The position numbers and the translations under genes were made by a program. A model generated the notes under the pieces. It saw only the letters and a list, made by a program, of their open reading frames with translations. It was not told the origin of the DNA and made no database searches. A stretch of 64,000 bases of DNA. Source: Sodalis praecaptivus (GTDB lineage: Bacteria; Pseudomonadota; Gammaproteobacteria; Enterobacterales; Enterobacteriaceae). Below are positions 9,692-18,635 of this stretch, one piece after another. Position 1 is the stretch's first letter. Each line of letters begins with the position of its first letter. Where the stretch lies: positions 2,444,760-2,508,759 of the forward strand of contig NZ_CP006569.1 of assembly GCF_000517425.1 (NCBI RefSeq), read 5' to 3'.

Positions 9692-10504
9692 TTGTTAGCT
9701 CATAATGCATCCACATCTCGCGCCATTTTTATGACTAACCGTCATACGGAAACTAATATACTCGAGCATTGGAAAAAGTGGCGGGACAAAAAAAACTACG
9801 GTGAAGGAGAAAACAAAGACCTTGCCTTTAAGCTAATGACCGATTGTTTTTTCAGGCAAACGGAGAAGTTAAAACTAAGCAATCTAGGCCTCAAAACGCT
9901 GCCTGAATCTTTACCACCCGCTATAAAGGAACTGGATATTCAAGGTAATAAACTCACTCAATTACCTGACAATCTTCCCTTAAACCTGGAAAAATTAAAT
10001 GTTAGCGGTAACCAACTGGTTGCATTGCAAAAGAATTTACCTGAAAGTATTACGTGCTTAATTTTAGCCAATAATGCATTCGAGGAAATACCCTGTCATC
10101 TACCCTCCAAACTCATAAATCTTGATTTGTCATCCAATAACATCACCGCGATACATCATCAGCTACCCACCGAAATGACGTGTTTGAACTGCGCAAATAA
10201 TAAAATAACCTCCGTGCAAAACTTACCTGCTCATCTAGAATTACTTTTTCTCATGCATAATGAATTGGCTAGCTTTGAAGCAACGATTCCTGTAAGCATA
10301 AAAACAATCAATATACAACATAATAGATTGCGTACTCTTCCCTGTGAATTTCTCTCGATAAAAAGTGATGATGCCGCAATTTTTCTCGAAGGGAATCCGT
10401 TATCGACTGAAACGTTAGAGACGCTTGTTGAGTTGGAAACCAACCCCAATGGCGCAGCACCGCAATTTTATTTCAGCAACGGGGGTGAGAGGGAGAGTTG
10501 GTGA
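9692..10504 (+). CDS. IpaH/SspH-like leucine-rich-repeat protein without NEL ligase domain
   Basis: A 270-residue protein. The N-terminal ~55 residues contain NILEHWKKWRDKKN and a helical segment like those preceding the repeats in SspH/SlrP/IpaH effectors. About eight 20-residue bacterial LPX-type repeats follow (residues ~57-215; for example LDIQGNKLTQLPDNLP). The end, EGNPLSTETLETL then a QFYFSNGGERESW tail, matches the linker that in IpaH-family effectors leads into the NEL E3 ubiquitin ligase domain, but the protein stops there. TTG 9692 is the likely start: AGAAGGAG lies six bases upstream, while the later ATG 9731 has none. No Sec signal is present, which fits type III secretion (inference). 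The gene is AT-rich compared with the chromosome around it. Confidence 0.8.
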   Translation: MLAHNASTSRAIFMTNRHTETNILEHWKKWRDKKNYGEGENKDLAFKLMTDCFFRQTEKLKLSNLGLKTLPESLPPAIKELDIQGNKLTQLPDNLPLNLEKLNVSGNQLVALQKNLPESITCLILANNAFEEIPCHLPSKLINLDLSSNNITAIHHQLPTEMTCLNCANNKITSVQNLPAHLELLFLMHNELASFEATIPVSIKTINIQHNRLRTLPCEFLSIKSDDAAIFLEGNPLSTETLETLVELETNPNGAAPQFYFSNGGERESW

Positions 10505-10616
10505 TAGTTACAATCTGTAAGTGAAAGAGGAGAAACCGTTAATCTAATCGAAATAGTTGTGATATCTGATGAATTGTGCTCATGCAATTCTTTCTATTAA
10601 TGACATGAGGTGATCT

Positions 10617-12620
10617 ATGCCATTGACATCAATACCACGACACAATAAGGTGGTGGAGTTATTTAATCATAAACTTGAAACGCGTCTGAGCGCAAAAGAG
10701 TGTATTAACTCGCTGAAAACCCTATCACCCTCCCCCCCATTTTCCAGAGGGTGGCATAACGATAAAATAAGCAGTTTGAACAATCTCCAGAACGTGAGTT
10801 TTGCGAAAGATAATCTAAAAGATCATTTCTACCTTAATCTATTTTTGCGTGCACTTCTTCTATCTTCACTGGTAGGCGTTAGAGAAATCAGTGCGCTAGA
10901 AAACAAAAATACAGCGTTACGCCATGCATTACCTGGCACTGGCGCTTTAGGTCATGGCAATAGAATAATTCACGTTGCAGGCAATAATAACCTAACGATG
11001 GAGCCAATTAGAAATAAAAGGGGCAATCAGTGCGGTGAAATCGAGAGAGAGAAAATCAAAAGACAAAAAAAGGTGGCGAGAAAGCATGCGCGGGAAAACG
11101 CCAGAAACATCAGAAGAAACGCGAGAAAAGAAGTTAGAGAAACTATCAGGACGCATGAAAACATGGCGAGCAGTAATACTAACCTTTTAGAAGGTTTATC
11201 TCCCGTAGTCAATACAGGCCTCGGCGCGGGTAAAGGTGCTATCGCTGGCGGGGCAGCAGGCGCTGGAGCGATAGTAGGAGGTATAGGGGGTGCAATAACG
11301 GGAGGTTTACTGTCGCAAAATGGCAATTCCAATAGCGAGAAACAAAAACTCGAAGGAAATCATCCGCATGATAAAGATGAAGCGTCATTGGGCGATGATA
11401 ATAAACAAAGCGTGCGCAAAACCCAAGATATCAATGACAATATACTCATTGGTCATCCGCTACAGAATGGCCAATTGATGGACGTCAACCAACCGGGTAA
11501 TGAAAATATTCCTGCCATTCCCGTTGATGTTAGCCACATACCGATGCTAGCGCGTTTCATGCCACCGCTGAAATATTTTGATTTTCTCTATAATGGAAAC
11601 AAAATCGATGCTATCGGCGATATAGAGGATGCAATAAGGCTTTTCTACCAGACAGAGCATTTTCATATGCACTCTTTTTACGATAAGATCGATACGATAC
11701 CGGAAGAATACGAATTTTTACGTGAGATTGCGCCGCAACTAAAAATTCACGTTGAGGCCGCTAAGAACTATGTCAGATCGGCATTACATCGATTCAAGCA
11801 GGCTATAGAGGTTTACGAAGACGTTAACGATAGATCAAAGATCATACTGGTACATAAGACGCGTAATGGTTATATAGTGGATTATTTTAGTAGAATATTA
11901 AATACTCAGGATACTTCTATCATCAATCAAGCGTTGGAGCGATTTTATAATGCGCTGATCACTATGAGAAATTTTTTCAATAATAAAATGGGAAAATTCA
12001 TTTTCGCCAGCGCTAAACGGAATGATGTTCGCAATCCTGTCCATAACGAAAATGGGCCAATGGGCTTCGTCATGTCCAACGACCAAGAACAGCGCGTTAT
12101 TATCATGGCGGATCAATTTTCCCCTCAGTATCTTAAAACCACCAAACCACAAATCACCGCATTGCATGAAACATCTCATCATGCTGTAGCCACCCGAGAT
12201 TTTGTTCTTTCTCCGACGACCACGGTAGCGGGTGATGCGCTAGATTTTGTCGAGGCTATGCAGGAAGCGCTTTTTGATGAAATTCAGGTTCAAGGCGAGA
12301 AAACCACAATCAATTTTGATCTCTTCTTTATGCAGGCCTATGGTAATGTCATTGGTGATATTCCCGTCACCGCACCGCAAATAAAAGAAATGGCCAAAAG
12401 AGATCCCATACTTAGAGCAAATATTATGATGGACAATGCTGATTTTTTAGCCAGAATGATATTCGACATTGGTCAAGGCATTGCCTATGATTCTGGCGTC
12501 TCCTTAAGAACAAAAAGAAACGCTCAATCAGATAGAGAGATTCAAAAAATGATGTTGAGCAAAACGGTATTCTTTTTATGTAACAGAATCAATGCCGATT
12601 ATCGGCGCTCATTGCCCTAG
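10617..12620 (+). CDS. putative M35-like (aspzincin) zinc metallopeptidase effector/toxin
   Basis: A 667-residue AT-rich gene 112 bp after the LRR gene. Features in order: hydrophobic segment at ~71-88; a very basic stretch at ~141-178; a glycine-zipper-like hydrophobic stretch at ~199-233 rich in GAG/GG; a linker of low complexity; and a C-terminal domain from ~305. That domain holds the zinc motif HETSH at 517-521 (codons from 12165), followed by H522 and ATRDF with Asp528. HExxH followed shortly by a T-x-D pattern is the arrangement of aspzincin (M35) peptidases, preceded as usual by a strand (VIIMADQF). No signal peptide is evident. The C-terminal ~350 residues resemble those of the protein encoded at 25645-29679. 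Secretion and target are unknown; an effector role is inferred from context. Confidence 0.75.
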   Translation: MPLTSIPRHNKVVELFNHKLETRLSAKECINSLKTLSPSPPFSRGWHNDKISSLNNLQNVSFAKDNLKDHFYLNLFLRALLLSSLVGVREISALENKNTALRHALPGTGALGHGNRIIHVAGNNNLTMEPIRNKRGNQCGEIEREKIKRQKKVARKHARENARNIRRNARKEVRETIRTHENMASSNTNLLEGLSPVVNTGLGAGKGAIAGGAAGAGAIVGGIGGAITGGLLSQNGNSNSEKQKLEGNHPHDKDEASLGDDNKQSVRKTQDINDNILIGHPLQNGQLMDVNQPGNENIPAIPVDVSHIPMLARFMPPLKYFDFLYNGNKIDAIGDIEDAIRLFYQTEHFHMHSFYDKIDTIPEEYEFLREIAPQLKIHVEAAKNYVRSALHRFKQAIEVYEDVNDRSKIILVHKTRNGYIVDYFSRILNTQDTSIINQALERFYNALITMRNFFNNKMGKFIFASAKRNDVRNPVHNENGPMGFVMSNDQEQRVIIMADQFSPQYLKTTKPQITALHETSHHAVATRDFVLSPTTTVAGDALDFVEAMQEALFDEIQVQGEKTTINFDLFFMQAYGNVIGDIPVTAPQIKEMAKRDPILRANIMMDNADFLARMIFDIGQGIAYDSGVSLRTKRNAQSDREIQKMMLSKTVFFLCNRINADYRRSLP

Positions 12621-12758
12621 TTAGCCAAATGTCGTTTGCTCGTTTTATTGGCACAATCAAGAGCTTAGATAATCGAGTCTCCCACGATGACGCTACGCAG
12701 CCGATACGCCAAACACCGAACTTCGCGTGTGACCCTCTGTGCATGGGGTTGGGTAGCA

Positions 12759-13532
12759 TTATGAATTATTCTTCTGCAAATTGTCATTGCCCAGACCACC
12801 GATAAACGGCAGCCGTAAACGTAGCGGCGTGAAATCCAGACCAAGATTGAGCCCCAGTACATTGAGCTCGAATCCCTCCTCTGCACCAAGCGTCACACCT
12901 GCGAGACCCAGCAGCGAAATCTGTATTCCGCGCCCCGATGGCGGCAAGCCAACGGGATTGAGCAACGAACGAAAATCTTTGCCTACCGCGTTGGCGGGCA
13001 TATCCAGTTTTAGCGCGGGCACTTGGCGCCCGATATGCGCGATAAACGTGTTGCTATTCGGGCCCGGCCAAGCGTGATAGGTATCAGGCCAGGGATATGT
13101 GGCGATAGCCGCTTCAATTTGCGGGATCATCGCTTCGGCCTCTGGACCACGGTGATCCACCAGCAGGCGGGGTTTCGCACCGAACCAGTAACCATCTGGC
13201 AAGTTGCGATTACGCCGCACTTTTTTACCTTCCCCCCAGCTAATCACTTCATAGCGATGATATTCCGTTTCACCGGCGCGTTTAAAAATGATCCACGGAT
13301 GTACGGCCACCACCCCTTTCCAGCCCCAGGTGGGAGCGGCATAGACCTGCACCACTGCCAATCGGGCATTTTGTCTGGCATCAGGGGCTATTCCGGCGGT
13401 ATCTCGCCGGGCTGACCACCAGCCGTTCTGTGTCGGCGCGTCACGCTGGTGCATCGCCTGTGCGAGACTGGCCGCAAGTGAGAGCAAGATGAGACTGAGA
13501 AAACATAAACAAACATATTTCATCGTTATCAT
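12759..13532 (-). CDS. DUF3750 family protein, exported
   Basis: A ~257-residue protein of unknown function resembling the DUF3750 family. An N-terminal hydrophobic signal-like segment (KYVCLCFLSLILLSLAASLAQA) suggests export across the inner membrane. The body contains conserved-looking segments VYAAPTWGWKGVVAVHPW, EYHRYEVISWGEG and TYHAWPGPNSNTFIAHIGRQVP, then a Leu/Gly-rich C-terminus. Its start could be ATG 13532 or ATG 13523; neither has a strong Shine-Dalgarno. It is convergent with the metallopeptidase gene and more GC-rich than it, so it looks like older chromosomal sequence. Confidence 0.7.
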   Translation of the reverse strand: MITMKYVCLCFLSLILLSLAASLAQAMHQRDAPTQNGWWSARRDTAGIAPDARQNARLAVVQVYAAPTWGWKGVVAVHPWIIFKRAGETEYHRYEVISWGEGKKVRRNRNLPDGYWFGAKPRLLVDHRGPEAEAMIPQIEAAIATYPWPDTYHAWPGPNSNTFIAHIGRQVPALKLDMPANAVGKDFRSLLNPVGLPPSGRGIQISLLGLAGVTLGAEEGFELNVLGLNLGLDFTPLRLRLPFIGGLGNDNLQKNNS

Positions 13533-14093
13533 GGCGGTCTGCAACAGGAAGTGAAAATCTAGAGTTACCAGATTACTGTAATTCTACATTATCGTGCCAG
13601 AAGTTATCCACCACCCGCTGCCAAGACATTTGGCCTGTGCCCATCAGCGCCTGGCGGTGTCAATATTGTGCCAACCTTTGTCATCCCTATTGCTGTCAGC
13701 AGCAGGCGACAGATTTCGTTTCTCGATGCGGATGCTGAGTATAGCCAGCGCACTATCAAAGCCGGGTCAAATAAGAATGCTGGCTCGGGACTTCACTAAA
13801 CTGACATTGGCTAGTCAATTGTCAGATGATGATGATTATCGATTAAGGAGAGAGTTTAGCGGCACGACCGCGGCAGGTTATCCGTTGAGACGCAAATAGG
13901 GATATATCGCTGCCGACTCATACCCTGAAGATGGTGTGGAAGTAGGAGACGAAGCGCCGGATGTCGACTGATCGGCGCCACCGATTGTGTGGGAGCATAA
14001 CCTGTTCTCCACGATGATTCCTTGGGTCAGGGGCCAATGCCGCCAAATATAAAAACCGGCCTAAGTTAAGGCCGGGACTCTTTAAGAGTGTCA
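13533..14093. other. intergenic region, no gene recognised
   Basis: Short open frames on both strands show no recognisable motif or ribosome binding site. It may hold decayed sequence, but nothing could be identified. Confidence 0.3.
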
Positions 14094-14288
14094 CTAGGCA
14101 TGCGGGTTCGCCGCCCCTATGACACACATATTATACAGAATTTGATCGCCAACATCTGGCTGATTCCACACAGAACATTGTTCCTCACAATCATGGGTTG
14201 AAACCGCATGCGTTCCCATACAGGCATACGACGCGAAGCTGATTACCGACGATAACGCTAAGATGCAAAAAAGTAACTTTCTTTTCAT
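14094..14288 (-). CDS. small secreted cysteine-containing peptide, unknown function
   Basis: A 64-residue protein with a clear Sec signal peptide (MKRKLLFCILALSSVISFASYA) and a mature part of about 42 residues with four Cys (at ACMG, HDC, EEQC and NMC). Two disulfides would be possible in the periplasm or outside the cell. AAGGAG lies eight bases before the ATG, which supports real translation. The codons before the Cys (SYAC) do not make a standard lipobox. I do not recognise the family. It lies in AT-rich sequence within the accessory region. Confidence 0.6.
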   Translation of the reverse strand: MKRKLLFCILALSSVISFASYACMGTHAVSTHDCEEQCSVWNQPDVGDQILYNMCVIGAANPHA

Positions 14289-15005
14289 TCTATAATCTCC
14301 TTAACGGGGTGATTTCCCATTACCACTATCGACAGTTATCATCGTCGTCTTATTATGAATTGTATCAAAATCCTAACGCACTATAATGACAAATAAATTA
14401 GTAGGCTAATGTTTATATAAAATAGCATAAATTACATAGCGTTAGCATAGCAAATGGATATCTCTATGTATCATTAACATTATCACTACTAAACCTTACT
14501 CGGAAACTATTATCGCCTCTGACGCTCCCATTGCAGTTTAATGGAATCCATGAAGAGAGGTCTATTTACCTTGTAAATTCATGATAACATCATTGCGTTT
14601 TCTACCATATAACTTTCCAATTTCGGTAAATTACGTCTCGTTCGTTTAAAGCGCGATATAAATAGCTTTCCAGGCATGGCGATGTCAGTGTCGCCGTGGT
14701 TTACTTTGCCAGGCATGGCGATGTGATAGCGACAGACTGCGTCGGCTATCCCGATATGCTATGTCAGTCTAGGCGTTTCTACCAAAGATAGGCGGGCGTT
14801 GCTTTGGCGGTTTATTACCGCTAGCTACGGGGTTTTCCCGTGAGCTACCTTTGGTTACGAATGGACTCACCCAAGCGCGTGTCCACTGTTGCTGCCCATA
14901 ATTGCCTTGGCTTATCGTCACGCTCAAGGGGAATGAAATCCACGCTCGCGCGTGGATTTTTGCTATGACGCCCGCCAACGCGGGCTTAATCGGCCTAAAG
15001 CGGGA
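14289..15005. other. AT-rich intergenic region with repeats and hairpin
   Basis: It contains a direct repeat CCAGGCATGGCGATGT at 14670-14685 and 14708-14723. A hairpin (arms AAATCCACGC and GCGTGGATTT, 14936-14959, followed by TT) has arms shared with the hairpin at 8940-8965. A short duplication of TTAATCGGCCT adjoins the stop of the next gene. No coding sequence was recognised. Confidence 0.5.
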
Positions 15006-16322
15006 TTAATCGGCCTGTAAACGCTGCAGCGGCCCGACAATCACCAAATAAGACGCTGCCCCAATTAATCCCATGGCGCCGACATAAATAATGGCAAAGT
15101 CGAATTTACCGGTCGACGCCAATATCCAGCCAATGCACAGCGGGGTGACGATACTGGCGATGTTGCCAAAAAAATTAAACAGCCCGCCGGCAATCCCCAA
15201 AACCTGTTTCGGAGAGGTATCGCTGAGGATACACCAGCCGAGATTGCCAAAGCCTTTGGCAAAAAAAGCGATGCTCATCACAATGACCACCAGCGTATCG
15301 GATTGCACCACGTTGGCCAGCATGATGACGCTTGAAAGCACCATACCGGCCATGATCGGGAGCTTGCGCGCCAAGGTCAGGCTGTAGCCTCTGCGCAGCA
15401 GAGCATCAGAGAATAATCCGCCCAAAATGCCGCCAATAAACCCCGCCAGGGCGGGAATGGCCGCCACCAGACCGACTTTCAGGATGGTCATACCGCGCGC
15501 TTGATAAAGATAAGTAGGAAACCATGTCAAAAAAAACCAGGTGATAGAGGTAAGACAAAATTGACCGATATACACCCCGATCATCATCCTATGGGTCAGC
15601 AACGCCTTGATTTGCGGCCATTGTTGACGAAGGGGCTTGGTTGCCGGGGTCAAATCAGGAATGCCACCGCCAAGGGCGATATAGTCTATTTCGGCCTTAT
15701 TGACATGGCGATGATTAAGCGGGTCGCGCACGTACCACAACCATGCCAGACCCAGCACAACGCCGCAGACGCCAATGTAATAAAAAATATGGTGCCAGCT
15801 CCAGGTCTGGACGATATAGGTCATTATCGGCGTAAATAAAGCGAGGGAAACATATTGCGCCGTGGAATAAACCGAGGTGACGAAAGCCCGCTCCCGATTA
15901 GGAAACCACTGCACCGACAAGCGGCTGTTGGCGGGGAACGCCGGCGCTTCGATGCCCCCCATTAGAAACCGCAGCAGCAGCAAGACCACCAGCGGCGCGG
16001 AGAACAGCGTAATCCCCCCCTGCAACATCGTGACCAACGACCATAACACCAGTGATAGTCCGTAAACCAGACGAGCCCCCGCCTTATCGAGGATCCATCC
16101 TCCCGGGATCTGCATTAAGACATAGGCCCAGCCAAAGGCCGAGAACGCCCAACCCATCTGGTTGGCGTCAAAGCCCAACTCCTTGCTCATGAACGGCGCC
16201 GCCACCGACAGCGTGGCGCGATCGACATAATTAAACACCGTGGCGAAAAAGATAAAACATAAAATGATATAACGTATACGTGTAGGACGCTCGGCTTGCT
16301 GGACAGCGAGTTTATTATTCAT
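15006..16322 (-). CDS. MFS sugar-acid transporter (GarP/GudP/ACS family)
   Basis: A 438-residue major facilitator with twelve predicted helices. The N-terminus (RYIILCFIFFATVFNYVDRATLSVAAPFM) closely resembles the glucarate/galactarate/galactonate permeases of the anion:cation symporter family, which import hexarates or hexuronates with protons. The segment between helices 6 and 7 is long and hydrophilic, as in MFS proteins. It lies downstream of the talarate/galactarate dehydratase gene on the same strand, so it probably imports the dehydratase substrate (inference). Confidence 0.88.
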   Translation of the reverse strand: MNNKLAVQQAERPTRIRYIILCFIFFATVFNYVDRATLSVAAPFMSKELGFDANQMGWAFSAFGWAYVLMQIPGGWILDKAGARLVYGLSLVLWSLVTMLQGGITLFSAPLVVLLLLRFLMGGIEAPAFPANSRLSVQWFPNRERAFVTSVYSTAQYVSLALFTPIMTYIVQTWSWHHIFYYIGVCGVVLGLAWLWYVRDPLNHRHVNKAEIDYIALGGGIPDLTPATKPLRQQWPQIKALLTHRMMIGVYIGQFCLTSITWFFLTWFPTYLYQARGMTILKVGLVAAIPALAGFIGGILGGLFSDALLRRGYSLTLARKLPIMAGMVLSSVIMLANVVQSDTLVVIVMSIAFFAKGFGNLGWCILSDTSPKQVLGIAGGLFNFFGNIASIVTPLCIGWILASTGKFDFAIIYVGAMGLIGAASYLVIVGPLQRLQAD

Positions 16323-16439
16323 GCTGCTTATCCTTTGACGTGCTTGACGCTCAAGTAGAGAGGTAGTGTTGTTATAAGTAGAGCTAACGTTGCACTCATT
16401 GGCCCCTGGCGCAGCGCGACGGGGCGCGGGGACCGAACA

Positions 16440-17597
16440 TCACGCAGGCTGCGAAATGACCTTGCGCGCCACGGTCCAACGTTTGATGCGCTCATGCAGA
16501 CTGAGGCCCAGCCCCGGGCGATCCGGTACCCACATCTTGCCGTCGCGCAGGGTCAGGCGCTCATTAAACACCGGCTCGAGCCATTCAAAATGCTCCACCC
16601 AGGTTTCGTGGGGATAGGCCGCCGCCAAGTGCAGATGAATTTCCATGACAAAGTGGGGCGCCATCATGAGCCCGCGGCTTTCCGCCAGGGCGGCCACTTT
16701 TAAGAAAGGGGTGATACCGCCAATACGCGGCGCGTCATGCATCACCAGATCGATGGCGCCGCGCTCGATATAACGCTCGACTTCACCCGCGCTGGTCAGC
16801 ATTTCGCCGGTGCCGATGGGCGTGGTCAACGCTTGGGCCAGCGCGGCATGGCCTTCAATGTCATAGGCATCCAGCGGCTCTTCAATCCACCGGAGGTTAA
16901 ATGACTCCAGCGCGGCCCCCATGCGCAGTGCGGTGGTGCGATCCCATTGCTGGTTGACATCGACCATGAGCGGCACCCCATCGCCTAAACGCGCGCGGAT
17001 CGCCGCCACCCGCTGTAAATCGGTCGCGCGATCGGGATGGCCCACCTTTATTTTGATCCCGCCGATACCGCGGGCGAGGGCCTGGGCGGCGGAGTCCGCT
17101 ATTTGATCCACCGAAGCCTGTAGATAACCGCCGGAGGTGTTGTAACAGGGTACGCCATCGCGATAGGCGCCCAACAGTTTCGCCAGCGGCAGACCCGCGC
17201 GGCGGGCTTTTAAATCCCACAGAGCGGTATCGATAGCGGCAATGGCCTGGGTGGAGACGCCGCTGCGCCCCACCGAGGCGGACGCCCAGACCAGCTTGCT
17301 CCAGAGACGGGCGATATCGTTGGGATCCTCACCGATCAATAACGGCGCCACTTCCTGCGCCAGCGCCATTTGCGCCGGGCCGCCGACGCGCAGCGTGTAG
17401 GTAAAACCGAGGCCGTATGCGCCCTGCTCCGTATCGATTTCCGCGATTAATAACGCTACGGCCGTCAGCGCTTTTTGTCTGCCTGTCAGCACTTTCGCGT
17501 CGCTCACCGCGACGGTCAGCGGCACGTCAATACTGGTGAGCGTCACCTGGCGGATACGATCTAAAAACGCATTCGGTTGATTTGTGGGCATGATCAT
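16440..17597 (-). CDS. L-talarate/galactarate dehydratase-like enolase superfamily enzyme
   Basis: A 385-residue mandelate racemase subgroup enzyme. It shares long stretches with Salmonella L-talarate/galactarate dehydratase as recalled: SDAKVLTGRQKALT, ASVGRSGVSTQAI, CYNTSGGYL, EEPLDAYDIEGHAALA and HFEWLEPVFNE. Catalytic features visible are the KxK base (GGIKIKVG), metal ligands in VDVNQQWD, WIEEPLD and GTGEML, and the His in MAPHF. The product would be 5-keto-4-deoxy-glucarate, for which downstream enzymes are not in the window. The start ATG 17597 has AGGA four bases upstream; ATG 17591 is an alternative. Confidence 0.88.
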   Translation of the reverse strand: MIMPTNQPNAFLDRIRQVTLTSIDVPLTVAVSDAKVLTGRQKALTAVALLIAEIDTEQGAYGLGFTYTLRVGGPAQMALAQEVAPLLIGEDPNDIARLWSKLVWASASVGRSGVSTQAIAAIDTALWDLKARRAGLPLAKLLGAYRDGVPCYNTSGGYLQASVDQIADSAAQALARGIGGIKIKVGHPDRATDLQRVAAIRARLGDGVPLMVDVNQQWDRTTALRMGAALESFNLRWIEEPLDAYDIEGHAALAQALTTPIGTGEMLTSAGEVERYIERGAIDLVMHDAPRIGGITPFLKVAALAESRGLMMAPHFVMEIHLHLAAAYPHETWVEHFEWLEPVFNERLTLRDGKMWVPDRPGLGLSLHERIKRWTVARKVISQPA

Positions 17598-17651
17598 AAA
17601 TTCCTGACTGATTGAAAAATAGGCTGGACTATCTTGCTGACAGCTAGGAAT

Positions 17652-17670
17652 ACTGTCTATTACAAACAGT
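17652..17670. promoter_or_regulatory. candidate LysR operator
   Basis: The interrupted palindrome ACTGT-N9-ACAGT lies in the 100-bp divergent spacer between the dehydratase and LysR genes. It fits the loose dyad form of LysR-type binding sites. Confidence 0.45.
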
Positions 17671-17697
17671 GAATGTATTGTTGCGGGAAAAGTATCA

Positions 17698-18621
17698 ATG
17701 CTCGAATTGGGTCAATTAAATTGCTTTGTGGTCGTGGCAGAAGAGCTGAGCTTCCGGCGTGCCGCCGTTCGGTTACATATGACCCAGCCGCCTCTCAGCC
17801 GCCAGATTCAGCTGCTCGAACATCAAATGGGCGTGAAGTTATTCACGCGCTCTACGCGGTCCGTGACGCTGACCGCGGCGGGCAGAGCCTTTTTGGCGCA
17901 AGCGCGACAATTGCTCGATCTGGCGCAGCACGCGACCAGTAATGCGCGCCGAATCGCGGCGGGGGAACTCGGCCATCTGACCTTTAGTTTCGTCTCTTGC
18001 GCGATTTATCACTATTTGCCTACGCTGATTCATCAGATGCAGCAGGTCTATCCAGAAGTGGCGCTCCACCTCACCGAGATGCCGTCGCGGGTGCAGTTCA
18101 ACGCCCTGCGCCTGCGCCAGGTGGACTTGGGGGTGGTGCGTGAAGCGCCGTTGCCGGCGGGTATTCACGGCCGGGCGCTGCTCAAAGAGCCCTTCGTCCT
18201 GGCGATCCCGGCGCATCATCCACTGGCCCATCAGACTACCGTGACGCTGTCGTGCCTGCACAAACAGCCGTTCATTAACTATGCCGCCAGCGGATGGCGA
18301 CCTTTCCATGATTTGATCACCCTGACCCTTAGCCGCCACGGCATTGAGCCGCGCTATGTCCACTCAATCGGCTCGACCGTCGCCATTCTCTCGCTGGTCA
18401 ATGGCGGGCTGGGGCTGGCGCTCGTCCCGGCGCGCAGCGCGGACATCCGCTTCGATAAGGTGGTTTTTCGGACGTTGCCGGAGTTGGACGATGTCACTAG
18501 CGAATTACTGCTGGTCTGGCATCAGGAGAATGACAACCCCGTCTTGCCACCGTTGCTGGATGCGCTCTATCGCGGCATGCAGGACGTGATGCAGGCCCCT
18601 CCGGCCGGCATAGTGGCGTAG
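17698..18621 (+). CDS. LysR-family transcriptional regulator
   Basis: A 307-residue regulator. The N-terminal winged helix (residues ~1-60; ELSFRRAAVRLHMTQPPLSRQIQLLE) is typical of LysR proteins, especially the CatR/BenM-like branch, and is followed by a two-lobed periplasmic-binding-like sensor domain. It is divergent from the talarate/galactarate dehydratase and transporter genes and probably controls them in response to a sugar acid or intermediate (inference). Confidence 0.9.
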   Translation: MLELGQLNCFVVVAEELSFRRAAVRLHMTQPPLSRQIQLLEHQMGVKLFTRSTRSVTLTAAGRAFLAQARQLLDLAQHATSNARRIAAGELGHLTFSFVSCAIYHYLPTLIHQMQQVYPEVALHLTEMPSRVQFNALRLRQVDLGVVREAPLPAGIHGRALLKEPFVLAIPAHHPLAHQTTVTLSCLHKQPFINYAASGWRPFHDLITLTLSRHGIEPRYVHSIGSTVAILSLVNGGLGLALVPARSADIRFDKVVFRTLPELDDVTSELLLVWHQENDNPVLPPLLDALYRGMQDVMQAPPAGIVA

Positions 18622-18635
18622 CGCCGACGTGCCGC

